Shown here: in pieces, positions 1-11,280 of the stretch
Layout of the letters: every line of letters begins with the position of its first letter
Numbering within the stretch: the first letter of the stretch is position 1
Assembly: GCA_026874595.1 (NCBI GenBank)
Contig: CM049310.1
Span: 8,988,001 to 9,052,000, forward strand
DNA from: Sipunculus nudus
Taxonomy: Eukaryota; Annelida; Sipuncula; Golfingiida; Sipunculidae
Length of the DNA: 64,000 bases
Reading direction: 5' to 3'
Notes under the pieces: model-generated
Databases searched by the model: none
Told to the model about the DNA's origin: nothing
Seen by the model: the letters and a program-made list of their open reading frames with translations, nothing else
Program-made: the position numbers and the translations under genes

Positions 1-197
1 ATAACGAGGTTGGACATAATAACGAGGGTGTTCATTCTAACCATGTTGTTCATTTAACCAGATTGTTCATTATAACCAGGTTGATCATTTTAACGAGGTT
101 GGACATTATAACCAGGTTGATCGTTTTAACGAGGTTGGACATTATAACCAGGTTGTTCATAATAACCATGTTGTTCATGAAAACCAGGTTGTTCTTT
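1..197. repeat. 19-bp minisatellite
   Basis: About ten imperfect units of 18-20 bp run from the left edge. The unit core is AACCAGGTTG or AACGAGGTTG followed by WTCATWWT. Some units alternate as pairs (AACCAGGTTGATC then AACGAGGTTGGAC), giving a higher-order period near 38 bp. The array continues beyond the window, so its full length is unknown. No coding potential. Confidence 0.85.
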
Positions 198-1109
198 GGC
201 CAGCCCGAGGCAGACACAAGGTTGTTGATATGTTAAAATCCCTTTCATTTGGACCCGTTATTTTCACCAAATGAGTCCAGCCGGTCTTCTGGCCCATAAG
301 CCTGGGTCGCCCCCTGGTGGCAGGAACAGTAACTGTTTCTTAGCTCGCACACCTTTCATCTAATTGGCCTCATTAATTGATTTACCATTCATAAATTACC
401 AAGAAACGGCCAGGAATTATGAAATAATATACATAACGTAAAAGCGGTATTTTAAATATAAAAAGGTGGAAAAAAGTAAACCATTTCCTGCCCTGGATTC
501 AAACCCCCAACCTCCTATATATACGAACAAAAAAGTTACTCAGCGGCTCAGACAATTCCCACTGAGATTACTCATCCGAGTAATGGTTTTAACTCTTAAT
601 GTTAACAATTTTTCACCAGCCCGACCTGCCGTGGTCTTTCACAATTTTTACACACAAAAGGGTGATGTTTATTCCCTGTGTCGAGTGCCGCTGAGATTCA
701 GTGAATGAAAACACACACAAGTCTGAAATTATTTAGAAGGGTAGGTCTAAGCCAAGGATGCCCCCTGGCGGCATGGACAAAAACCATCTCTGAGTTTGAG
801 CACCACATTCATATGATTGTCAATTACTATAGTTTCATGTAGATTAACAAAAAGGGAAGGAAAATTAATGTCTGAGACCATTTTTTAATACAATAATACA
901 TGTCAAAGTTAGGTAATGCGACATCCTGCCAAGCCACCTTTTCTAACCCAAAAAACATAACAATATCCGGGTGATAACTCACATCCTTTTTTTTAATACT
1001 TAACGATGTGAAAGTTACCATTATAATCCAACGGGTATTCTTCTAATATAAATGTTTTGGTGAATAAGTGTATACATCCATGAACTTTTGTTCTTTTGGA
1101 ATTATACTG
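198..1109. other. Non-coding, weak tRNA-like B box
   Basis: No supported gene. The only regular feature is a pol III B-box match on the minus strand at 495-505 (GGTTTGAATCC). It could be a worn tRNA-derived SINE. I could not fix an A box or element ends, so the 80-codon frame across it is not called a gene. Confidence 0.3.
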
Positions 1110-1247
1110 CCGGAGCCAAGAAATTAAAAGCGACACGCCAGCAGAAAATGTAAGGCAAAAGTAGACGGCTCAAGATATTTATTCGGAGTTAAAAGGAACA
1201 GAAAGCAAAGAATATTCTTAATAGTTCTATATAGAAGCCGTGTAAAA
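1110..1247 (-). repeat. Inverted single copy of the 7.3-7.9 kb repeat unit
   Basis: Read on the minus strand, this matches the middle and end of the roughly 215-bp unit tandemly repeated at 7272-7910. Shared landmarks are the TTATATAGAACT block, AATATTCTT, CCTTTTAAC, AATAAATATCTTGA and the TAATTTCTT end. It is about 80-90% alike by eye and lies directly before the first family A hairpin. Confidence 0.7.
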
Positions 1248-1257
1248 AGTATGGATA

Positions 1258-3529
1258 TTTTTAGCTCAGCTGACTATAAGTCATCTGAGCTATAGTCGTG
1301 GTCCATTGTCCCTCGTCCGTCCGTCCGTCCGTCCGTCTGTAGATGTGGCACGTTTTGAAACCGTTAGACCTAGGAATCCAAAATTCGGCATAATGTTAGA
1401 TGTCCCCAAGATCTCCTACCAAGCCGAAAACTGGGTCTTTTCGACTTCGTTCCTTTGAGAAATTAAGGAAAAACCTTAATTTTTTATTAAAAACCTATTT
1501 TCACACTTCAGGACTGCCTAATATCAAAACCACTCATCTGTTTTTCCTCATATTTACCATAAATATTCCTCTATATAGTTCCTATGTACATTCAAGGAAT
1601 TATGTCTTTATTATATAATTTAAAAAAGTTATGGACCCAAACATAATGCATTTTGTAAAAAATCAGGAAAGATATTTGATCACTTAACACAAAACATGTT
1701 AAAGCTATCGACCTTTTTTCCAGTAATATAACTTTAATTAATCAAAATCAAATTGTATACCCAAAATTAGATGAAAATCTTTTAAATTTTTTAAAATATT
1801 AATAAAAATAAAAAATTGTTACCTTAAATTTTGGCCAACTTTGACCATGGCACGTTTTTTTCCTGTAAGTACTGTGGATTTAATTTTCACAGCATGTTTT
1901 TGTTAGCATTTCAACTGTTAACACCAACAATTTGAAACCAGTTGATCAAAAACTGTAGATTTTATTCAAGTTTTCAAGCACTATATAACATTGTTTACAT
2001 CAAGCTAGTGTTATGCAGTTTGCAAGAGCTCAGCTCCCCAGCTTCAGCTCTTAGTTCCTTAAATTCGGCATACAGTTAGATGTCTCCAAAATCCCCTACC
2101 ATGCCAAGAATTTGGTCACTAGGACATAATACCTTCAAGATATTAATGAAAAACTTCATTTTCCATTAAAAACCCATTGTTACACTTCAAGACTGCCTAA
2201 TATCAAAACCACTGATCTGACTTTAATCATAAATAATATACATATTTTTCACATGCCAGAATGATGTCAGTATTGTGTAATTGTTTTAAGTTATGGGCCT
2301 AAACATAATGCACTTTGTAAAAAATCAAGAAATATATTTACTCCCTTAACAAAGGCATTGCTGAAGCTAGAGATTTTTTTGTCAGGGATGTAACATTATT
2401 TAATCAAGATTCAATTGAATACCCAAAATTAGTTCTGAATTTTTCAAATTTTATAAGTTATTAGTATAAATATAAAATAAGTACCTTAAATTTCGCCCAA
2501 CTGTGACCATGGCACGTTTGTTTCCTGTGAGCACTGTTGATATAATTTTCATATCATGCACACATAAGGATTTCAGCTTTTTAGTTTAGAAAGCTGAAAG
2601 AAATTGGCCAAAAATTGTAGCTTTTATTAATGTTTTTTATGAGACCCTGTCAGACTTTGGCTCTCTCCAGCCCCTCTTTAGTCACCTGTATTATGCATGC
2701 TTGAGGCGAGGCATACACAGAATCCAGGCAGCTTATGGCCAGCCACAGTTGATCCAGGTGTCCAACCCAACTCATCTAGTAGTTTTAACCAACAACATAA
2801 CAATAAACAATAAATTAATAAATTTTTATTGGTTTTTAATAAAAATTAAAGAAAAATAGAAAAGGAATTTGTAAGTTTATAATAACAGGAAATTAACTTG
2901 CAGTTACTGATGATATAAGAATCTTGTATCGATGGGTAGAATGTCACGTATTCCAAATAACACCATGCAGTCACCTATGGCATTTTTCAGTTCAATTTTA
3001 ATGATAAAAAAGTAAATCATGTTATTCATTACTAATCATTAGGGATCATATGAAGGAAATTAATGATAGACAAAGATGCAGTTGATAATATTAATCTAGA
3101 TCCCTACTGTGCCTAGTGTGTAGATTGATGTGAAATTAGTCCAAAATGAATTTTTTACAGTTATTTTTTAATATAAATAAAAGCCATAAAACCAGGTACT
3201 TATGATCATTATTTAAATGTGTGAATTTTGTATATTCTGGATTCTCAACATCATTGTTTGGTGAAAACTGAATAAATACCAGACATGGTGCGAATACTTT
3301 GTAATTGTATTTAAATATGAATATGATTATGTACTCCATTATAAAATTTCTTGCATAAAGAATGGGAATTCAGGTAAAAATGAAAGTATATGAATACTCG
3401 TGCAAATACTTTCAAAATGTATTCATGAATGCATTCATGAATATATTCTTTAATATTATTTTAATAATCATTTCAGTTATATATCATTTTAAAAAATCAT
3501 ATGATTCTCTTATTATTTTTTTAATTATT
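1258..3529 (+). mobile_element. Family A hairpin element, tandem copy 1
   Basis: Begins with a T run and an imperfect hairpin at 1263-1291 (arms AGCTCAG / CTGAGCT, inner arms TGACT / AGTCA, loop ATA). A (GTCC)n microsatellite follows at about 1314-1336. The body holds two diverged internal tandem units, each opening with a TTAGATGTC-type block (about 1395 and about 2078). No long ORF. The copy lacks its tail and runs directly into copy 2, so the two form a head-to-tail tandem. The build matches pearl-type or non-autonomous Helentron elements of molluscs. This assignment is by architecture and not by search. Confidence 0.75.
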
Positions 3530-6155
3530 TTTTTAGCTCAGCTGACTATAAGTCATCTGAGCTATAGTCGTGGTCCATTGTCCGTCGTCCGTCCGTCGGT
3601 CCGTCCGTCTGTCCGTAGATGTGGCACGTTTTGAAACCGTAAGACCTAGGAATCCAAAATTTGGCATAATGTTAGATGTCCCCAAGATCTCCTACCAAGC
3701 CGAAAACTGGGTCTTTGCAACTTCGTTCCTTTGAGAAATTAAGGAAAAACCTCAATTTTTTATTAAAAACCTATTTTCACACTTCAGGACTGCCTAATAT
3801 CAAAACCACTCATCTGTTTATCCGCATATTTACCATAAATATTCCTCTATATAGTTCCTATGTACATGCCAGAAATTATGTCTGTATTATTTAATTTAAA
3901 AAAGTTATGGGCCCAAACATAATGCATTTTGTAAAAAATCAGGAAAGATATTTGATCACTTAACACAAAAAATGTTAAAGCTATCGACCTTTTTTCCAGT
4001 AATATAACTTTAATTAATCAAAATTAAATTGTATACCCAAAATTAGATGAAAATCTTTTAAATTTTCTAAAATATTAATAAAAATAAAAAATTGGTACCT
4101 TAAATTTTGCCCAACTTTGATCATGGCACGTTTTTTTCCTGTAAGTACTGTGGATTTAATTTTCACAGCATGTTTTTGTTAGCATTTCAACTGTTAACAC
4201 CAAAATTTTGAAACCAGTTGATCAAAAACTGTAGATTTTAACAAGTTTTCAAGCACCATGTAACATATTGTTTACATCAAGCTAGTGTTATGCAGTTTGC
4301 AAGAGCTCAGCTCCCCAGCTTCAGCTCATAGTTCCTTAAATTCGGCATACAGTTAGATGTCTCCAAAATCCCCTACCATGCCAAGAATTTGGTCACTAGG
4401 ACTTAATACCTTCGAGATATTAATGAAAAACTTCATTTTTCCATTAAAAACCCATTGTTACACTTCAAGACTGCCTAATATCAAAACCACTGATCTGACT
4501 TTAATCATAAATAATATACATATTTTTCATTCTCTATGCACATGCCAGAATGATGTCAGTATTGCGTAATTGTTTTAAGTTATGGGCCCAAACATAATGC
4601 ACTTTGTAAAAAATCAAGAAATATATTTACTCCCTTAACAAGGGCATTGCTGAAGCTAGAGATTTTTTTGTCAGGGATGTAACATTATTTAATCAAGATT
4701 CAATTGAATACCCAAAATTAGTTCTGAATTTTTCAAATTTAATTAGTTATTAGTATAAATATAAAATTAGTACCTTAAATTTTGCCCAACTGTGACCATG
4801 GCACATTTTTGTTCTGTGAGCACTGTTGATATAATTTTCATATCATGCACACATTAGGATTTCAGCTTTTTAGTTTAGAAAGCTGAAAGAAATTGGCCAA
4901 AAATTGTAGCTTTTATTAATGTTTTTTATGAGACCCTGTCAGACTTTGGCTCTCTCCAGCCCCTCTTGAGTCACCTGTATGTTGACCTTGTTGACCTTTC
5001 ATCAAATTATGCACGCTTGAGGCGAGGCTTACAGGAATCCAGGCAGCTTATGGCCAGCCACAGTTGATCCAGGTGTCCAACCCAACTCATCTAGTAGTTT
5101 TAACCAACAACATAACAATAAACAATAAATTAATAAATTTTTATTGGTTTTTAATAACAAATTAAAGAAAAATAGAAAAGGAATTTGTTAGTTTATAATA
5201 ACAGGAAATTAACTTGCAGTTACTGATGATATAAGAATCTTGTATCGATGGGTAGAATGTCACATATTCCAAATAACACCATGCAGTCACCTATGGCATT
5301 TTTCAGTTCAATTTTAATGATAAAGAAGTAAATCATATTATTCATTACTAATCATTAGGGATCATATGAAGGAAATTAATGATAGACAAAGATGCAGTTG
5401 ATAATATTAATCTAGATTCCTACTGTGTCTAGTGTGTACATTGATGTGAAATTTGTCCAAAATGAATTTTTTACAGTTATTTTTTAATATAAATAAAAGC
5501 CATAAAACCAGGTACTTATGATCATTATTTAAATGTGTGAATTTTGTATATTCTGGATTCTCAACGTCATTGGTTGGTGAAACTGAATAAATACCAGACA
5601 TGGTGTGAATACTTTGTAATTGTATTTAAATACGAATATGATTATGTACTCCATTATATGTTTCTTGCATAAAGAATAGGAATTCAGGTAAAAATGAAAG
5701 TATATGAATACTCGTGCAAATACTTTCAAAATGTATTCATGAATGCATTCATGAATATATTCTTTAATATTATTTTAATAATCATATCAGTTATATTTCA
5801 TTTAAAAAAATCATATGATTCTCTTATTATTTTTTATAAAAATTATATTTGGGACAATATTTGTAATTTTTTTTAATAAATAGTTATACTCTTATATTAT
5901 ATGTTCTGCTTTTAAGTTATATGGCCAAGTCAAAATCTGTGTGACAATAGTACTCCATTTGTTAATAAAATAAATGAAATCAATCCTCTTCCCTGTCTCC
6001 AAAGGTACTATCAAAATCATACATAAGCTAAACAACAACAACTCATAATACAGCTTATATTTATTACCACACAAAACCAGCATGTGCCTCATTTCTAAAT
6101 AATATTTTTTTATCATATATAACAGCTGAGCGTCGTGACCCATAGGTCCCTTGTT
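3530..6155 (+). mobile_element. Family A hairpin element, tandem copy 2 with tail
   Basis: The hairpin at 3535-3563 lies exactly 2272 bp after that of copy 1. The two copies are very similar through about 5840, with a short indel near 4980. Copy 2 then continues into unique sequence and the family tail at 6123-6155 (CAGCTGAGC, then a GACCCAT-AGGTC near-palindrome, then CCCTTGTT). CAGCTGAGC is the inverse of the hairpin's first arm, so the ends are asymmetric inverted repeats. No transposase is encoded. Confidence 0.75.
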
Positions 6156-6436
6156 TAATAAATAGTTAAACTCTTATATTATATGTTCTGCTTATAAGTT
6201 ATATGGCCAAGTCAAAATCTGTGTGACAATAGTACTCCATTTGTTAATAAAATAAATGAAATCAATCCTCTTCCCTGTCTCCAAAGGTGCTATCAAAATT
6301 ATACATAAGCTAAACAATAACAACTCATAATACAGCTTATATTTATTACCACACAAAACCAGCATGTTCCTCATTTCTAAATAATATTTTTTATCATATA
6401 TAACAGCTGAGCGTCGTGACCCATAGGTCCCTTGTT
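5874..6436 (+). repeat. Tandem duplication of the 282-bp family A tail
   Basis: The last 282 bp of the element (5874-6155) are repeated directly at 6156-6436 with only a handful of differences. Both copies end in the CAGCTGAGC...CCCTTGTT terminus. The minus-strand frames of 83 and 60 codons across them are chance frames duplicated with the repeat. Confidence 0.9.
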
Positions 6437-7262
6437 ATAAACTACACAGGAATTGCTGCATCAGGGTTTGTTTCTACGCAGTGCCGGCGCCTGGCGGAAG
6501 TTATGGGAACTATTCCTCACACAACTGGCAGCCTGACATTTTCAGAGGTTTCTGGAGGATAAATTTTTTTGTGTTTGAGAGCTGGGCCAAATGGCTTGTT
6601 TTCCTATATATTGGCTGTAAAGGTGACTGTTTGAGACCAGAATGGAGTGTGTGGGTCCCATAGTTTTGAAACAGCAGCCAAAAAGCAGATGCATTTTTCT
6701 CAATGTGTTGTAGCAAAGGGTAAATTGCAAATTTCAATGCAGCCTGGGTTCTATACAAATAGGAGTTGGTCGCAGTGGCTTTGCATGTCAGTTGGTATGT
6801 TACTCCTGGTTACAATGAATATCTGAGCAGGGTGATGTGTTGGGTATTTTACAAGTGTGGGGTCCAGGGAGGCCCTGTATGAGTGTATAGAGCCAAGCTG
6901 GGCATTTTCAGAGTCTTGGGGATGAAAATTGTTGTGTTTGTGAGCTGGGCTGGGCCTTATGGCTTGTTTTTCTATAAATTGGATGTAAAAGTGACTGTTT
7001 GAAACCAGAATGGAGTGTGTGTGTCCCATTATTTTGAAGCAGGAGCCAAAAAACAAATGCATTTTTTGTCAATGTATTGTAGCACAGTGTACCAATAGGA
7101 GTTGGTCGAAATGACTTCTCATGCCAGTTGGTATGTGGCTCCTGGTTACAATGGATGTCTGAGCAGGCTGCTGTGTTGGGTATTTTACAACTGTGGGGTC
7201 CAGGAAGGCCCTGTTTGAGTGTATAGTTCACAGGAGAAAACATAGTCTCCTTGATCACAATC
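6437..7262. repeat. Two tandem units of about 365 bp
   Basis: The segments starting near 6535 and near 6900 are diverged copies of one unit. Shared blocks include the CATTTTCAGAG start, GAGCTGGGC, ATGGCTTGTTTT, CCAGAATGGAGTGTGTG, GGAGTTGGTCG and GGTCCAGG-AGGCCCTGT. Overlapping short minus-strand ORFs exist but follow the repeat and resemble no protein I know. Confidence 0.75.
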
Positions 7263-7271
7263 AGATGTCTA

Positions 7272-7910
7272 CTTGGGGTATGGTTTTATTGTAAAGATTG
7301 GCTTCCGTGCGCCTTTTAATAATTTAAAAATGATACACGCTTTGTACTCGGCTTTTATATAGAACTGTTAAGAATATTCTTTGCTCTCTGTTCCTTTTAA
7401 CCCCGAATAAATATCTTGAACGATGTATTTATGCGGAATATTTCCTAGAGGCTTGTCGCTTATAATTTCTTCGGGCCGGCCGCCTGCTTCGGGTATGGTT
7501 TTATTGTAAAGATTGGCTTCTGTGCGCCTATTAATAATTTAGAAAGAATATACGCTTTGTACTCGGCTTTTATATAGAACTCTTAAGAATATTCTTTGCT
7601 CTCTGTTTCTTTTAACCCAGAATAAATATCTTGAACAATGTATTTACGCGGAATATTTCCTAGAGGCTTGTCACTTATAATTTCTTCGGGCCGACCATCT
7701 GCTTGGGGTATGGTTTTATTGTAAAGATTGGCTTCCGTGCGCTCTCTGTTCCTTTTTATCCCGAATAAATATCTTGATCGATGTATTTATGCCTAATATT
7801 TCCTTGAGGCTTGTCGCTTATAATTTCTTCGGGCCGGCAATCTGCTCGGGGTGTGTGCCTTTTAATAATTTAAAAAGAATATGTGCTTTGTACTCTGCTT
7901 TTGTACGCCT
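7272..7910 (+). repeat. Tandem array of a 215-bp unit
   Basis: Units start at 7272, 7488 and 7702, each with a C-T-T-S-GGGTATGG start and a CTTCGGGCCGRCC end. The third unit has an internal deletion and a fourth is only a fragment (about 7841-7910). An inverted single copy lies at 1110-1247. No coding capacity seen. Confidence 0.85.
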
Positions 7911-8500
7911 GTACTAGTAGGTTTGGCTGTGAAATAACACAAGAAAAACATGGAACGAGCGAGGCGAGTGGCCACTTGTATACCGTCACAAGGTTTTTGG
8001 CAGGTCTGCAATTTTCAGCGACCCGGAAAAAGACAAAGGAAACCCCCGACGGGGCGAAACAGCACCGTAAACCCTTACCTTGCTCTTCCCTGCGCAGCTC
8101 CGCACTGCGCAGGCTGACCCGCCCGGTGCTGGCCCGCTACCAGTTGGTGACCAGCACGGCCACCCGGCCCCACTACGCACCGCTGTCCCCGAGCTCTTCC
8201 CGGCTCTGTTAAAAATCAGCGTAGAGTCTGATGGAGTACAGGTAGGACCGCAGGGTCCCCGGCCTGGCGTTGCATGTCAGGTCTGACAGGAGGCCGGCTT
8301 CAATGCTGGCTTGCTGACCACCGCACCCCCCGTCCAGTGACATCAGGTGCGGCAGAAACTGTCCATCTTGCGACAGGCTGTCTCCTCCGGGTCATCTGCG
8401 GTCATCAGACGCCTGAAGGCGCACAAGCCCCGCTGAAGGTCGTGGGCCTTGACCAGGTGCAAGTTGATCCTCTTGGCCACAAAATCGCACTCGGGGTAAA
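7911..8500 (-). other. GC-rich patch, possible zinc-finger relic
   Basis: This stretch is far richer in G+C than its surroundings and has open frames on both strands. On the minus strand, at about 8400-8500, a frame reads a C-x4-C-x12-H-x4-H pattern (CSIYPECDF ... NLHLVKAHD) that resembles a C2H2-like finger. Downstream text suggests 'TLRSYLYSIR', seen in some tyrosine-recombinase-bearing proteins. Both readings are weak. Treat as a possible fragment of a mobile-element protein. Confidence 0.25.
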
Positions 8501-8890
8501 TGGAGCATGGAGTTTTGGCTCTCCTTTTCCATGCAGCATGGAAAAAGAATTTCCCTGATACATGCATGGTGTCCATGGAAAACCAGGGCTTTCTCTGTCC
8601 ACGCTGTCTGTGCTGTCCATGGAAAAGTTCGGCTTCAGGTCTGTGGTGTCCGTGCTGTCCGTGGAAAAGCATAGATTTGTTTCCTTGGTGTCCATGGTGT
8701 CCATTGTTTCCATATTGTCCATGGAAAAGCATGGAGAATTGGCACTCATTTTTCCCTGCAGTAGGGAAACCATTGAAAATGTGCATGTCTTGTCCATGTT
8801 GTCTTTGCTGTCCATATTGTCCATGGAATTGCTCAGGCCTTCATGGACAGCTTCTGAAAAATTTCAAATGCTCCGAGTGCAAAGTCAAAA
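8500..8890 (-). repeat. Low-complexity ATGGACAAC-like tract
   Basis: Read on the minus strand, the DNA is built from variants of ATGGAC, ACCATGGACAAC and TTTTCCATGGACA. The result is a peptide of repeated MD, TD and FSMD. At least four frames on two strands stay open for 125 codons or more, because the repeat lacks stops in any phase. It looks like expanded simple sequence and not a gene. Confidence 0.6.
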
Positions 8891-8947
8891 TAGTATGGAA
8901 AAGCAAGGACAGACATTGAAAAGCATAAAACAGAATTGGATTTGAGA

Positions 8948-8949
<2 letters not shown>

Positions 8950-8996
<47 letters not shown>

Positions 8997-9024
8997 TGAG
9001 AGAGAGAGAGAGAGAAAGAGAGAT
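8950..9024. repeat. (TA)n then (GA)n microsatellite
   Basis: An alternating AT tract of about 32 bp passes directly into an AG/GAGA tract of about 40 bp that ends against the family C element. Confidence 0.95.
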
Positions 9025-9029
9025 TAAAT

Positions 9030-10487
9030 GCTAATTGTATCCGCCAAAACAGAGTTTTGGGGATACTATGTTTTCAGCTGCACGCCGCCGCCGCCGCGTA
9101 GGTGTCCGGAGAACTCCTCCGTAACCGCTGGGAGGAATTTTACGAAACCCGAGATTATGTTCGGGTCACATGTTAACTCCTGCGCCCCGATTTTGTTTTG
9201 ACCTCTGACCTTTCCTCTGCGCTCTGCGTCCGTTTGTGCGTCTGTTTCCACACATAAACCCACATATCTCGGGAACCATTTGACCGATCAGGAAAATTTT
9301 TTTGCACAAATGTAGCCCTTGGAGAGTTTTATAACATACACAAAAAATGGTGGCGCCACCTGCAACCATGTTTGCACAGTGTCCATCTGTTCGTCTGCCT
9401 TGGGTTAAAATCACTCATATCTCTGCAGTGACTTGACTAATTCACCTGAATTTCGGCATGCGTAAACATCCTGGATAGCTTTTCTGATTTTATGACAGGT
9501 GGCGCCACCTACATTCACGTTTACGCTGCAGACATCCAAGCTCATATCTCAGGAACCGTTTGACCGATCAGGAAAATTTGTTTGCACAAATGTAGCCCTT
9601 GGAGAGCTTTATAACATACACAAAAAATGGTGGTGCCACCTGCAACCATGTTTGCACAGTGTCCATCTGTTCGTCTGCCTTGGGTTAAAATCACTCATAT
9701 CTCTGCAGTGACTTGACTAATTCACCTGAAATTCGGCATGTGTATACATCCTGGATAGCTTTTCTGATTTTATGACAGGTGGCGCCACCTACATTCACGT
9801 TTACGCTGCAGACATCCAAGCTCATATCTTGGGAACCGTTTGACCGATTGGGCCAAAATTTTGCATGTGTATAGATCTCACATTGCTCTTCATCATACTT
9901 AAAACTGGTGGCGCCACCTGCAGCCATTTTTGCACAGCTCTTGTCTGTTTGTCTGCCAGGGGATAAAATCACTCATATCTCGGCAGTGGTTTGACATAAC
10001 TGCCTAAAATTTTGCATGTTTATACATCCCCGACAGCTCTCTTGATTTTATGACAGGTGGCGCCACCTGCAATCATGTATGCAGCAGACATCCAAGCTCA
10101 TATCTTGGGAACCGTTTGACCGATTGGGCCAAAGTTTTGCATGTGTATAGTTCTCACATAGCTCTTTATTATACGCAAAACTGGTGGCGCCACCTGCAAC
10201 CATTTTTGCTCAGCGTCCATCTGTTTGTCTGCCACAGGCTAAAATCACTCATATACATGTAGTGGTTTGACTTATCTGCCTTAAATTTTGCATATGTATA
10301 CAACTTGGACGGCTTTCTGGATTTTAGGGTGGGGGGGCACCCTACATACACAATTTGGCTGCAGACATCCATGCTAATATGCAACACTCTATTTCCCCTT
10401 GCCACTCAATCCATGCCTCACTTCACCCGTTCCACTCTGATTTAGGCGGATACACGTAGTCGCTTGTCGACTACCCGTATTCTAGTT
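9030..10487 (+). mobile_element. Family C hairpin element with 280-bp tandem units
   Basis: The left end is a hairpin at 9037-9066. Its 13-bp stem (GTATCC, CC, AAAAC paired with GTTTT, GG, GGATAC) has one bulged G. The right end carries the inverse motif GGCGGATAC (10445-10453), then GTAGTCG-CTTGT-CGACTAC and TCTAGT (to 10486). Between them are about four units of 280 bp (landmark ACTCATAT at 9413, 9693, 9972 and 10248). Each unit holds two copies of the 12-bp palindrome GGTGGCGCCACC. No ORF of note. The ends obey the same plan as families A and B. Confidence 0.7.
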
Positions 10488-11280
10488 AACTTACATTGTT
10501 ACCTTGATACTTTCACCAATGTGTATATAACAGTAGATCTCTAACCAATGTCAATGTTTGATGTTGTTTGTAAATCTTGTTAAGTTTTAACAAGAATGGG
10601 ACAAACATATTCTTTTTTTTACCAAAATACAACTAAGAGCTCAAAACCAAGGTTGTTTTTGCAAAAAAAAAAAAACCTCAAACATGAGATAAAATGTTAA
10701 TGCAGGTTTCTTCCACTATGTGTTTCTGCATGGCTTCAGTAATTCTGCGATCTTCACATTTATCATAGGGGCTTCCACCTCAGGCCATTTTTCCTGGACA
10801 AGTTCTGTGGAGAAAAGATGAAATGAGGCATTATTTATTTAATAATAGAAATGCAGCTGAAAATTGTATTTTAACATGAATAAAAACACTCATCAAATAT
10901 ACCTCAAACAAATATATTAAATAATATCTAACAAAAAAGATGGACATACCCAGTTCAAATAAATAGGTAAGACAAATATATATATGTGCGAGTTGAAATA
11001 AAAGGGAAGAAATTATTTGCAAAGTTTTAAGTAAGAAATCAAAGTAGACAGCTAGACAGTTGTTCAACCAACAAAAATGAACAAAAATGCAATCATAATC
11101 ATTTGCGTGTAAGTATGACAATCTTTAAGCCAAAAAAGATGGAACATGATATATGCAAACTTCATAAGCTGGTCTGTCTATACAAGAAACACAATATTTC
11201 CACATCTGAGTATTGGATCTCCAAATAAATGAATAGATCTTAAAAAGATTAAGTGCTAAATTTCTTCTCTTTTTTATTGT
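10488..11280. other. AT-rich, no feature recognised
   Basis: A-tract-rich sequence with short chance frames only. I see no transposon ends, RNA genes or protein motifs here. Confidence 0.5.

Noticed and set aside
1-197. CRISPR-like array
   Set aside because: Units are 18-20 bp with no unique spacers and the context is animal DNA. It is a plain minisatellite.
1400-5729. Pairs of similar 60-90 codon ORFs such as 1400-1618 and 3676-3894
   Set aside because: They recur only because the underlying repeat is duplicated. They lack motifs and differ by frame-changing indels between copies.
6480-7258. Overlapping minus-strand ORFs of 82-116 codons as a gene pair
   Set aside because: They follow the 365-bp tandem units, and the shared text (FGCCFKTMG, LVSNSHLYSQ type) is repeat-derived without known domains.
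1110-7910. The 215-bp unit as a small nuclear or ribosomal RNA gene array
   Set aside because: I could not match it to any RNA I know. It has no pol III boxes, and one unit is internally deleted.
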